Source: Parvularcula sp. LCG005 | GTDB taxonomy: Bacteria; Pseudomonadota; Alphaproteobacteria; Caulobacterales; Parvularculaceae | Direction: 5' to 3' | Length of the DNA: 64,000 bases | Assembly (NCBI RefSeq): GCF_032930845.1 | Contig: NZ_CP136758.1 | Coordinates: forward strand, 1,565,001 to 1,629,000 | Part shown: positions 1 through 7,932 of the stretch, in pieces | How positions within the stretch are numbered: the stretch's first letter is position 1 | How the letters are laid out: every line of letters begins with the position of its first letter | Made by a program: the position numbers and the translations under genes | The notes under the pieces: generated by a model | The model's input: only the letters and a program-made list of their open reading frames with translations | What the model was told of the DNA's origin: nothing | Database searches by the model: none

Positions 1-466
1 CGAACTCGAAAAACTTCGGGTTCAGTGACGAGAACATCAGCGCGATGATGCCGAGCGAGACGAAGATTGGCGCAACCCGATCATCATCATAGAAATGCCC
101 CGCGAATGGCGCGAGGCCACACAGCAGGGTCAGAATAATCAGCCCCCGAATAAACGACATCGTGAACAGCGTGTCGAGGTGACGGCGCTCAGCGTTCCCG
201 AACCGGATGACTGCCTGCGATACACCGACATCCGACACATTCTGCAACAGCTGCATGATGGCCACGCCGATCGCCACCACCCCGAAATCCTCGGGCACGA
301 GAAGGCGCGCCAGCACCAGTGTGTTCACGAACCCGACGAGCCGCATGATAATGCGCGACGAGGCGATCCAGGCAGCGCCCTTGGCAACGCGGCGGCTCAT
401 CTGATCGTCCGCCCGGGTGTCGGTGATGTCTGGACGAACCGGTGGTTCGGGCGGCAGGTCGGTCAC
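1..466 (-). CDS. Wzx-like polysaccharide flippase (N-terminal part, cut by window edge)
   Basis: The minus-strand frame is open from a GTG at 466 to base 1, giving about 155 residues. The sequence after the ATG at 400 begins MSRRVAKGAAWIASSR and continues with long hydrophobic stretches and the phrase LVPEDFGVVAIG. This is the usual opening of the oligosaccharide-flippase (Wzx/MOP) family, inner-membrane proteins that move lipid-linked glycans to the periplasm. The GTG overlaps the stop of the upstream hydrolase gene as GTGA, which suggests translational coupling; the ATG at 400 is the alternative start and gives the more family-like N-terminus. As the last gene of the minus-strand unit, it ties the assembly-line locus to a polysaccharide pathway beyond the window. 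The family call is firm, but the substrate and the C-terminal part cannot be seen. Confidence 0.85.
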   Translation of the reverse strand, partial: MTDLPPEPPVRPDITDTRADDQMSRRVAKGAAWIASSRIIMRLVGFVNTLVLARLLVPEDFGVVAIGVAIMQLLQNVSDVGVSQAVIRFGNAERRHLDTLFTMSFIRGLIILTLLCGLAPFAGHFYDDDRVAPIFVSLGIIALMFSSLNPKFFEF

Positions 467-1299
467 GGCGCGTTACCTTTCGCGACCTGGGCCAGCCAAT
501 CACAAAGCTGACCGATGAGCTGCTGCTGCGCTGCCCGCTCTGTGTGCGTGTGGTCCACGTCCATACCTACCGACAGGGTCAGTCGCCCCGCAAAGCCGTC
601 CTCGCGAAAATTGGCAAAGAAATGCTCGGGCTTCGTCAGGTCTTCCTGCACGTAATTGGTATAACGAATGAACAACCGACCGCCGCGCTGCGCGAAGGCC
701 GACAGCCGTTCGCCAAATTCTTCTACTGGCGGGTGGACGCGATCATTGTCTTCCGAATCCACCGTTGGCGCGTTTTCCGGCGGCGGCGTCACGCCGATCA
801 CCCTGCCGATGGCTCGCCCCCAGCGGTCGGTATCGGTCGCCTTGCTGGCTATTTTATCGAGGCGGGCGCGAACAGAGCCATAGGCATACGGATCAATCAG
901 GGCGAGCCCGGTTATCCGATCGTCCGCGGCGATCGCTTCATAGGCGTGATCCGCGCCAGAGCACATGCCGTAGACAATGAGCGGCAAGCCCTCAGCGCTG
1001 GTCTGACGATTCCAGTCATCGATCGCCTGGGTGATGTCTGCGACCGCCTGCTGCTCGTGGCCGAGGCCCGGGGCGGCCGGAGCGGTGTCGCCGAGGCCGG
1101 ACAAATCCAGCCTGATACTGGCAAAGCCAATTTCGGACGCCGCTCGCGCTAGTTTGACGTGCAGCCGGTGGGGGCCGCCGCGCCCGACAATGCCGGCATT
1201 GATCAGCAAAAGTCGGCCGACCATTGGACCATCGGGCATTGTCATCGTGCCGACCAGCCGGGCATCAGGGCCAAAGGTGACGATTTTTTCCCTCACCAT
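463..1299 (-). CDS. Alpha/beta hydrolase, exosortase-A-system hydrolase 1 type
   Basis: The 278-residue protein has an alpha/beta-hydrolase layout: a central phrase IRLDLSGLGDT at about 62-72 and a nucleophile elbow at 111-115. The elbow reads GMCSG, so Cys113 sits where serine is usual. This cysteine elbow and the GIVGRGGPHR oxyanion region fit the hydrolase-1 family found with exosortase A and exopolysaccharide loci. The family's substrate is not established. The start lies inside the end of hydrolase 2 (7 bp overlap), and the stop overlaps the flippase start, so the three genes look like one operon. A role in releasing or editing an acyl group made by the neighbouring assembly line is inference. 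No exosortase or PEP-CTERM gene is visible in the window. Confidence 0.8.
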   Translation of the reverse strand: MVREKIVTFGPDARLVGTMTMPDGPMVGRLLLINAGIVGRGGPHRLHVKLARAASEIGFASIRLDLSGLGDTAPAAPGLGHEQQAVADITQAIDDWNRQTSAEGLPLIVYGMCSGADHAYEAIAADDRITGLALIDPYAYGSVRARLDKIASKATDTDRWGRAIGRVIGVTPPPENAPTVDSEDNDRVHPPVEEFGERLSAFAQRGGRLFIRYTNYVQEDLTKPEHFFANFREDGFAGRLTLSVGMDVDHTHTERAAQQQLIGQLCDWLAQVAKGNAP

Positions 1300-2069
1300 T
1301 CAGCCACCTGTCGACAGATTTCTTCGATCGTCTGCATGGGAACAAGATGGGCGTTCATCGCCTCGTCGGAGTTCCAGTCCTGCTCGGTCGGATCGAGGAT
1401 CTCATCGAACGAAGCAGACGCACTATCTGCCCAAGCGGCCAAGCCGGGGACGTCGCGCCGTCGGATGGCCAGTGTTTTGGGACGCGTCTTGCCGGTGACG
1501 GATGACAGATCCGTCTTCTCAAGCTCGGATCTGAACGAAGCTGAAAGGCCAAAGCCCAACACTTCCTCTTCGCTTGCTGGCGGTCGACCCATCATACCAC
1601 TGATCGCACGGGCATGAGCCGCTTGCATCTCCGCCAGATAGTCAGGGCCACTGACAACGGGATCCCATAGCAGGAGGCCTATGGGCCGTTCCAGCTTGAG
1701 CGCTTTCATCGCGGCGAGCGCGCCGAATCTGAGCCCGAGCCAGATGTTGCGCGACTGCCCGCTCATGTCTTCAAGCTCGATATGGGCGTCGGCGACGGAT
1801 TGCACCGCGTTGGCGAGGCTGAAATCCTCGCAATCCCCGGCTGACTCACCGCTGCAGGGATAATCAAATCGCAAGGTGGGCGACCCTTGAGCGGCCAGAC
1901 GTTCAGCCAGGACGCGCAGTAGACGGGCAGAGCGGATCCCCTCTTCCCCCCACGGCGGACAGATGACCACGCCCTTTGCCCCGCTCACACGACGCATCGG
2001 CGGGTGGTACGCCCCGTAAAGAGGTGACAGGCTTGACCCGAATTGAAACGGTGTCACGGCGATCAGCAT
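1293..2069 (-). CDS. Alpha/beta hydrolase-fold protein, exosortase-A-system hydrolase 2 type
   Basis: The 258-residue protein opens with VTPFQFGSSLSPLYGAYHPP and has VVICPPWGEE at 34-43, both typical of the second exosortase-A-associated hydrolase. The nucleophile elbow at 112-116 reads GLRFG, with Arg114 where the catalytic serine would be. LRFDYPCSGES at about 66-76 is the usual strand-turn before the elbow. The protein may therefore not be a serine hydrolase despite the fold. It is the first gene of the hydrolase-hydrolase-flippase unit and diverges from the thioesterase gene across about 110 bp. The annotated ATG has AGGA only one base upstream, so a GTG at 2057 is an alternative start. 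Function unknown. Confidence 0.75.
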   Translation of the reverse strand: MLIAVTPFQFGSSLSPLYGAYHPPMRRVSGAKGVVICPPWGEEGIRSARLLRVLAERLAAQGSPTLRFDYPCSGESAGDCEDFSLANAVQSVADAHIELEDMSGQSRNIWLGLRFGALAAMKALKLERPIGLLLWDPVVSGPDYLAEMQAAHARAISGMMGRPPASEEEVLGFGLSASFRSELEKTDLSSVTGKTRPKTLAIRRRDVPGLAAWADSASASFDEILDPTEQDWNSDEAMNAHLVPMQTIEEICRQVAEW

Positions 2070-2181
2070 TCCTGTGTATCATGCAACAGCACATGGGAGG
2101 TCGTTCGTCGCGCACTACCCCATTGTCGGGGCGATCCCAAGCGCCGAAGAACGATCGTCAGAGAAGAAGGATGCAAGATCG

Positions 2182-2928
2182 GTGACAACGCCGCTTATTT
2201 GCCTGTCGCCCCGCCCCATGGCCAGCACGCGCCTCGTCTGCATCCCCTTTGCCGGGGCTGGCGCGAGTGTTTATCGGCGATGGGCGTCACTTCTGCCGCC
2301 CAATGTTGAACTGTTCGCCGTGCAGCTGCCGGGCCGTGAGAACCGGTTGAGCGAGCCGCCAATGACCGAGTGGGATCTGGTCGTGGCCAGTATCGCGGAT
2401 GCGCTGATCGACATGCCTTGGGGCAATTATCGCCTGTTCGGGCACAGTCTTGGGGCTCTGCTGGCGCTCGACGTCGCACGGTCGATGACAAAAAGGGGTG
2501 AAGCACAGCGCCATCTCGCGGTCAGTGGTCGCCCGTGGCCTGGATTTCATAACGATGTGCGGTCACCGATCGCCGTCGATGTCATGAGCGATGATGATGT
2601 CCTTGAAGAGCTCACCGAACGGTTCGGCCCCCTGCCCGACTCCCTGCGTGACCTAGAGATAAGAGACATTGTGATGCCCACACTGCGGGCCGACCTCCAG
2701 CTGCTGCACAATTATCGGTGGCAGTCCGATCCCGTGCTGACCGGACCCGTCACAGCATTTTACGGCCAGCAGGATCCGTCCCTGTCCAAGAGCAGCGTTG
2801 CCGGATGGGCCAAGGAGACGTCAGGGGCGTTTGCGGCGGAACCGCTGAATGGCGGCCACTACATGCTCGACCAGCAGTCAGAAGCCATCTGCCGACTGAT
2901 CGAGTTACAGATCCGTACGCAGCCTTAG
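2182..2928 (+). CDS. Type II thioesterase of the PKS/NRPS locus
   Basis: This GrsT-like external thioesterase has the family signatures in order: LVCIPFAGAGAS near the N-terminus, QLPGREN, the nucleophile elbow GHSLGAL, and the catalytic histidine in GGHYML near the C-terminus. Such enzymes hydrolyse stalled or wrong acyl groups from carrier proteins and sometimes release product. The megaenzymes here have no built-in thioesterase, so it may also do the release. I chose the GTG at 2182 because AGAAGGA lies about 10 bases upstream and the protein then starts right before the fold. The open frame extends back to an ATG at 2074, but those 36 residues look non-coding. Its 3' end overlaps the 3' end of the convergent megaenzyme gene by 4 bp. 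Confidence 0.88.
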   Translation: MTTPLICLSPRPMASTRLVCIPFAGAGASVYRRWASLLPPNVELFAVQLPGRENRLSEPPMTEWDLVVASIADALIDMPWGNYRLFGHSLGALLALDVARSMTKRGEAQRHLAVSGRPWPGFHNDVRSPIAVDVMSDDDVLEELTERFGPLPDSLRDLEIRDIVMPTLRADLQLLHNYRWQSDPVLTGPVTAFYGQQDPSLSKSSVAGWAKETSGAFAAEPLNGGHYMLDQQSEAICRLIELQIRTQP

Positions 2929-5900
2929 CTGGCTGCGGCCGCACTCTCGGCCCCCGCCGCCAACTGTTCCAGCGTTTCAAAGATGACGGCCCGGGGCGCG
3001 ATGTGGCAACCCAACTGCCGACGCACACGAACGACCATCTGCGCGGCCTGCAGGGACTGCCCCCCAAGCTCAAAGAAATTATCTGTGACCGAGATCGCCT
3101 CAACGGCCAGCATCTCGGCCCAAATATCTGCGATGGCCCGCTCAAGGTCACTGCGCGGCGGTACCGCCATCTTGTGATCGTTGGCTGCGCCCGACGGCTG
3201 CGGCAGTGAACTGCGATCGATCTTGCCATTGGCCGTCAACGGCATGTTGTTCAGCTCAACGAACAGTTGCGGCAGCATGTAATTGGGAAGGCGACGACGA
3301 AGTGCGCGGCGCAATTCACTACTGGTGGCCGACTGCCCATCGCGATAGACCGTGTACGCGATCAACATGGGCTCACCGGCCGCATCGGGACGGACGACGA
3401 CGGCCGCATTGGAAACCACGTCGCAGGCTTCAAGCGCGCTTTCAATTTCGCCCAACTCAACGCGGAAGCCGCGAAGTTTGACCTGTCCATCGTTGCGCCC
3501 CAGCACCGCCAGTTCTCCATCGGCGCGCACGTAGCCAATGTCGCCGGTGCGATAGAGGCGCGCGCCAGCCTGCCCGCTGTAACGGTCAGGCACGAAACGC
3601 TCCGCCGTCTGGGCCTCGCGATTCCAGTAGCCCTTCGCAACCACCGGTCCGCCGATCAGAATTTCACCGCGCACACCGGCGGGGCAAAGTTGGCCATCAC
3701 CATCCACAACATAGACCTGTACGTTGGGTAGGGGTGTGCCCGCCGAAATGTCCTCCGCATTCGTTATTTTTTTATAGGTCGAAAAGACTGTCGTCTCCGT
3801 CGGACCATACTCATTCCACACCACGCGAGACCGGGCGAGCAGCGCTTTGGCCAGTTCGGCGCTCAGGGCCTCTCCACCAGAGAGGACCGTCAGATCGCTT
3901 TTTCCGGTCCAGCCTGCGTCGACAAGAAGGCGCCAGAGGGACGGCGTTGCCTGCATCATCGTGGCGTCAGTGCGGTCGACCAGCGCCCCCAATACCTCAC
4001 CATCAGCCACGTCGTCATCGTTGGCGAAGGTCACCTTAGCGCCGACCATCAGCGGACCGAGCATCTCCAGCAGCGAGATGTCAAAGCTTGGGGTCGTGAC
4101 CGACAGGAAGTGATCTGCCGCCTTCAGGTCAATCCGTTTGACCACGGCATTCAGATAAGCCCTGAGCGACAGGTGACTGACATTTACGCCCTTCGGTACG
4201 CCCGTCGACCCGGAGGTGTAGATCAGATAGGCAGATTGGTCTGCCACCATGGCCTGTTGCGCCGGTGCCTTGGCCCCGTTCAGTTCGGACAGAAGAATTG
4301 TCGCAACGTTCAACAGACCGGCCCGGCTGGCGTCATTGCAGACGATCAGGCGCGCGCCGGAGTCCGCGACCATGTGATCGAGCCGGACGGCCGGATAGCT
4401 GGGGTCAAGCGGCAGATAGATCCCTCCGCAACGCCAGATCGCAAGCATTGCGATCACGACATCACCCGAGCGCTCCATCAGGACACCGACGACATCGCCC
4501 GGCCCTACCCCCTGCTCGGTCAGTCCGGCGGCAGCCGCGTCAACGGCGCTACGCAATTGCGCATATGTCATGGTGCGATCGCCCCACGCCAGGGCCTGAC
4601 GAGACCCGGCCACCCCAGCAATACAGTCGGTAATATCCGTCTGCAGCGCTTCTTCATCCGACGGACCGCGCAGAAGATGATAGGCTTTGTCTGCCGCGTC
4701 GGACGTCATCCAGGTCAGGTCTGACAATTGCGATTGCGGGGCCGCGACGAGCGCCGTCAGAATGGCCTGATACAGATCAATCCAGCTCGATATCGTGCCA
4801 TCGTCGAACAGAGCCGTCGAATAATCCCAGTCGACGATATAGCCTCCGTCCGTTTCGCTGACATTCATGAACAGCTCATAGAACACAGCCTGCCGCGGGT
4901 TTTCCATCGGCCGGACGCGGCAGTCTCCAAGATCAAGATCCCGCAGGAAACCACTATTGTTGAAGACCGCTTGGACCAGCGTCGGGCGCCCAGGCTCCCG
5001 TGGCAGGTCGAGCGCGGCGATCAGATCCATCAACGCGGGACCTGCATGATCGGTCCCGTCCATCACACAGCGGCGGACCGCCGTAACAAAGTCCTCAACC
5101 GACCGGCCTGCCGATGGCTGCAATCGCAACGGCATCATCTCGACGCCATAACCGATCGACTCCATCTGCCGGACTGCCTGTCCAGCCACGGGAACACCGA
5201 TGACAAGGTCCTCCTGACCGGTTAGGCGGGACAGAAGAATAGCGTATGCGGAGAAAAGAATCGTGTTGGCACTGACGCCCAGTTCTCGTGCGGCGGCCTT
5301 GATCTGTGGGAGCAAGCCCGGATCCAGGCGACGATGGCATGTCGCCCCGGAAAATTGCGGCATAACCGGAAAAGGCCGATCCGTGGGCAGGTGCAACGCT
5401 GCGGGCGTATCGCCCTGCAGCTGCGACAGCCAATACGCGGTCGTTTCCGCCTCGGCATCAGCGTCAGCAAGGGCGTACTGGCGGAATGGGACCAGCGCCG
5501 CGGGTTCATCTCCACGATAGAGTGCAGCGATGTGCTGCATCAACAGGTCAGCGGCATAACCATCAAAAGCAATATGGTGCGCATACAGCAGAAAATCGTG
5601 GCGATCTTTTGCGCGGCGGACGAGGAAGGCCCGCGCGAGAGGGCTGTTTTCAAGATCAAAAGGTGTCGAGGCTTGTCGTCTCGTCAATTCGCGCCAGCGG
5701 TCTTCCTGCTCATCCGGCGACATCGCACTCCAGTCGAGCAGCTCAACGTCAATCGCAGAATCCGCCTTCACCGACTGCGACGTGCCTTCAGGATCAATCG
5801 TCAGACGCAGCGCATCGGCCGCGTTGAGGGCCTGTTCTGCCGCCTGCCGAAAACGCTCCGCATCCAGCGGGCCCTCAATCGACAGACGGTCGGATTCGTT

Positions 5901-7910
5901 GAAGGCGCAATTGGCCTCGTCACTCAGCTGCGCCGTCACCCACATTTCCTGCTGCCCGGGCGTCAGGGGAAACGGCCGTTCATCGGCCACTGGAGAAACG
6001 CCGGGACGCAGCGGAAGGATATCGTCCGCCTGCATCTCCAGGATGGCAGCCTTTACCGCCGCGATGACCAGCGCCACATCTTCATCGGTGTGAGCCGCCG
6101 TCATATAGCTGGGGAAGCCCTCGAGAATATGCACGCCTCGGTCACGCAGGTGATAGAAGAAGAGCGTTGCTAGCTCGCTCTCTTCGGACACGCGGAAGAA
6201 CATTTGTGACGCGAACTGAGCGACAAAGATTTTGACACCCCGTTCTTCAAAGAAGGCATTGAGCGTATCAGCGAGGTATTTCGCCTTGGCGTTGACCCCC
6301 TGTTGCAACGCTGGCCCGGCCGCCTTCAGATAGCTCAGAGACGCGTGGACGGCGGCAATCGTCATGGGATGACGGACAAACGTCCCGGCAAAGAACGTGA
6401 CACCGGCGGTCGGTTTACTGTCATCGCCATATTGCCACATGCCGCCATCGAACGTGTCCATGAATTCAGAACGCCCCGCAACAACGCCAATGGGCATACC
6501 GCCGCCGATGATCTTGCCATAGGTCGCAAGGTCGGCCTTCACACCGTAATATTCCTGCGCCCCGCCCGGACAGGTCCGGAACCCTGTGATCACCTCGTCA
6601 AAAACGAGCACGATGCCCCGCTCTTTCGTCAGATCCCGGAGCTTATGCAGAAACTCGCGAGGCTGAAATTCGGGTCGTCGGCTCTGCACGGGTTCGACTA
6701 GAACAGCAGCGATATCGTCAGCCTCGGCTGCGATGCGTTCAAGCGCGCTGTCCTCGCCGTAGTCGCACACAATGATATTGTCGACGGACCCGAAAGGAAT
6801 GCCCGGCGCGAGCGGCAAGGTCTTTTTGGTCCCGCCCGTGCCCACGCCCCGGACCAGCACCTCATCGAAATTGCCGTGATAATCGCCCGAGAACACCACG
6901 ATCTTGTCGCGCCCTGTCACCGTCCGGCTGATCCGCATGGCGGCCTGCACGGCTTCGGATCCGGTGCTGACCCAAGACACACGGTCCATTCCTGTCAGTT
7001 CACAGAGCAGTCTTGCGGCCTCGCCCGCCTTGGGTGTCTGGGGTCCGACCTCAAACCCGTCGTCCAACTGTCCCTTCAGCGCGTCTATGATGAACGGCGC
7101 GCGGTGACCGAAGAAGTTTGGGCCGAAGCCGTTGAGCAAGTCCACATACTCATTTCCGTCGACATCCCACAGACGCGCACCCAACGACCGCTCGACAACG
7201 ATGGGATAGACGATTTCTTTCCAGCGACTGTTGAAGCCCGACGCTGTGCGCGGATCGGCGTGGTACTGACGATCCCGCTGGGTCCGCTCCTTCGATCCTT
7301 TGGTCTTCGCGTTGTAGCGTTTTGTCAGGCGATCCACATGAGCGCGCTGCACAGGGCTCAGGTCTTCACCATCGTCATTGAGCGACGGACCGAACCCTTT
7401 GGGCAGGACAGGAGCCGGTACCGCCTCTCTTGTCCGATCGGCCGCTGGCGCAACCGACGGCGCGACACGTGGCACCGGCGCTGACGACTTATGTCCTGAG
7501 AGAAGGCGGATCTGTTCCTGCATCAGCTCAAGTTGCGACCGGAACAGCGCCGCCATGGCTTCTCTGGATCCTTCTGTGATCGGCGCAGATGGGGCTGGCG
7601 GCAGAGGTCGGGGCGGCGTTTCGGCTTGCGATGTCGCGGCCTGAACCACTGGGGCTGGCGCTGGGGCTGGCAGAACGCTGTCGAGATGGTCGGCGAGCGA
7701 CGCGATGGTTGGCGCCGTGTCAATCAACTGACGAAATGTCACCTTGGTGCCCACGGCTTTCTGATAGGCGGCAGCCAACTGGGTCAGAAACAGGCTGTCG
7801 AACCCCAGCGACAGAAACGGGACATTCGGTGCTAACTCGCCAACCGGCACGCCTGACAGGTCCGACGCTGTCGCCGTCAGTTGTGCAATCAGATCATCCT
7901 TACGCGTCAT
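2925..7910 (-). CDS. Hybrid megaenzyme ACP-aminotransferase-C-A-PCP
   Basis: This 1661-residue protein has five domains. An acyl carrier domain is at 5-80, with the phosphopantetheine serine in GFDSL (Ser39). An Ala/Pro-rich linker follows to about 200. A class III PLP aminotransferase spans about 225-630, with FDEVITGF and the PLP lysine in GKIIGGG (Lys466). A condensation domain spans about 645-1085, with intact HHIAFDG at 778-784. The adenylation domain has IYTSGSTG, NEYGPTE, YRTGD and NGKID. The C-terminal carrier domain has LGGQS (Ser1619). The ACP-aminotransferase-condensation order matches the iturin/mycosubtilin type, where the beta-keto acyl group becomes beta-amino before peptide coupling. 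Reading the pocket against GrsA from memory gives D-I-L-Q-L-G-E-V-F-K, whose first six positions match the glycine code. There is no thioesterase domain. The gene starts 22 bp after KS-AT. Confidence 0.93.
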   Translation of the reverse strand: MTRKDDLIAQLTATASDLSGVPVGELAPNVPFLSLGFDSLFLTQLAAAYQKAVGTKVTFRQLIDTAPTIASLADHLDSVLPAPAPAPVVQAATSQAETPPRPLPPAPSAPITEGSREAMAALFRSQLELMQEQIRLLSGHKSSAPVPRVAPSVAPAADRTREAVPAPVLPKGFGPSLNDDGEDLSPVQRAHVDRLTKRYNAKTKGSKERTQRDRQYHADPRTASGFNSRWKEIVYPIVVERSLGARLWDVDGNEYVDLLNGFGPNFFGHRAPFIIDALKGQLDDGFEVGPQTPKAGEAARLLCELTGMDRVSWVSTGSEAVQAAMRISRTVTGRDKIVVFSGDYHGNFDEVLVRGVGTGGTKKTLPLAPGIPFGSVDNIIVCDYGEDSALERIAAEADDIAAVLVEPVQSRRPEFQPREFLHKLRDLTKERGIVLVFDEVITGFRTCPGGAQEYYGVKADLATYGKIIGGGMPIGVVAGRSEFMDTFDGGMWQYGDDSKPTAGVTFFAGTFVRHPMTIAAVHASLSYLKAAGPALQQGVNAKAKYLADTLNAFFEERGVKIFVAQFASQMFFRVSEESELATLFFYHLRDRGVHILEGFPSYMTAAHTDEDVALVIAAVKAAILEMQADDILPLRPGVSPVADERPFPLTPGQQEMWVTAQLSDEANCAFNESDRLSIEGPLDAERFRQAAEQALNAADALRLTIDPEGTSQSVKADSAIDVELLDWSAMSPDEQEDRWRELTRRQASTPFDLENSPLARAFLVRRAKDRHDFLLYAHHIAFDGYAADLLMQHIAALYRGDEPAALVPFRQYALADADAEAETTAYWLSQLQGDTPAALHLPTDRPFPVMPQFSGATCHRRLDPGLLPQIKAAARELGVSANTILFSAYAILLSRLTGQEDLVIGVPVAGQAVRQMESIGYGVEMMPLRLQPSAGRSVEDFVTAVRRCVMDGTDHAGPALMDLIAALDLPREPGRPTLVQAVFNNSGFLRDLDLGDCRVRPMENPRQAVFYELFMNVSETDGGYIVDWDYSTALFDDGTISSWIDLYQAILTALVAAPQSQLSDLTWMTSDAADKAYHLLRGPSDEEALQTDITDCIAGVAGSRQALAWGDRTMTYAQLRSAVDAAAAGLTEQGVGPGDVVGVLMERSGDVVIAMLAIWRCGGIYLPLDPSYPAVRLDHMVADSGARLIVCNDASRAGLLNVATILLSELNGAKAPAQQAMVADQSAYLIYTSGSTGVPKGVNVSHLSLRAYLNAVVKRIDLKAADHFLSVTTPSFDISLLEMLGPLMVGAKVTFANDDDVADGEVLGALVDRTDATMMQATPSLWRLLVDAGWTGKSDLTVLSGGEALSAELAKALLARSRVVWNEYGPTETTVFSTYKKITNAEDISAGTPLPNVQVYVVDGDGQLCPAGVRGEILIGGPVVAKGYWNREAQTAERFVPDRYSGQAGARLYRTGDIGYVRADGELAVLGRNDGQVKLRGFRVELGEIESALEACDVVSNAAVVVRPDAAGEPMLIAYTVYRDGQSATSSELRRALRRRLPNYMLPQLFVELNNMPLTANGKIDRSSLPQPSGAANDHKMAVPPRSDLERAIADIWAEMLAVEAISVTDNFFELGGQSLQAAQMVVRVRRQLGCHIAPRAVIFETLEQLAAGAESAAAAS

Positions 7911-7932
7911 GGTTGGTCTCCGTGAATCATGG

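Noticed and set aside
442-1152. Long plus-strand frame opposite the hydrolase gene
   Set aside because: It is antisense to a conserved hydrolase, has no ribosome-binding site, and its Arg/His-rich product has no domain.
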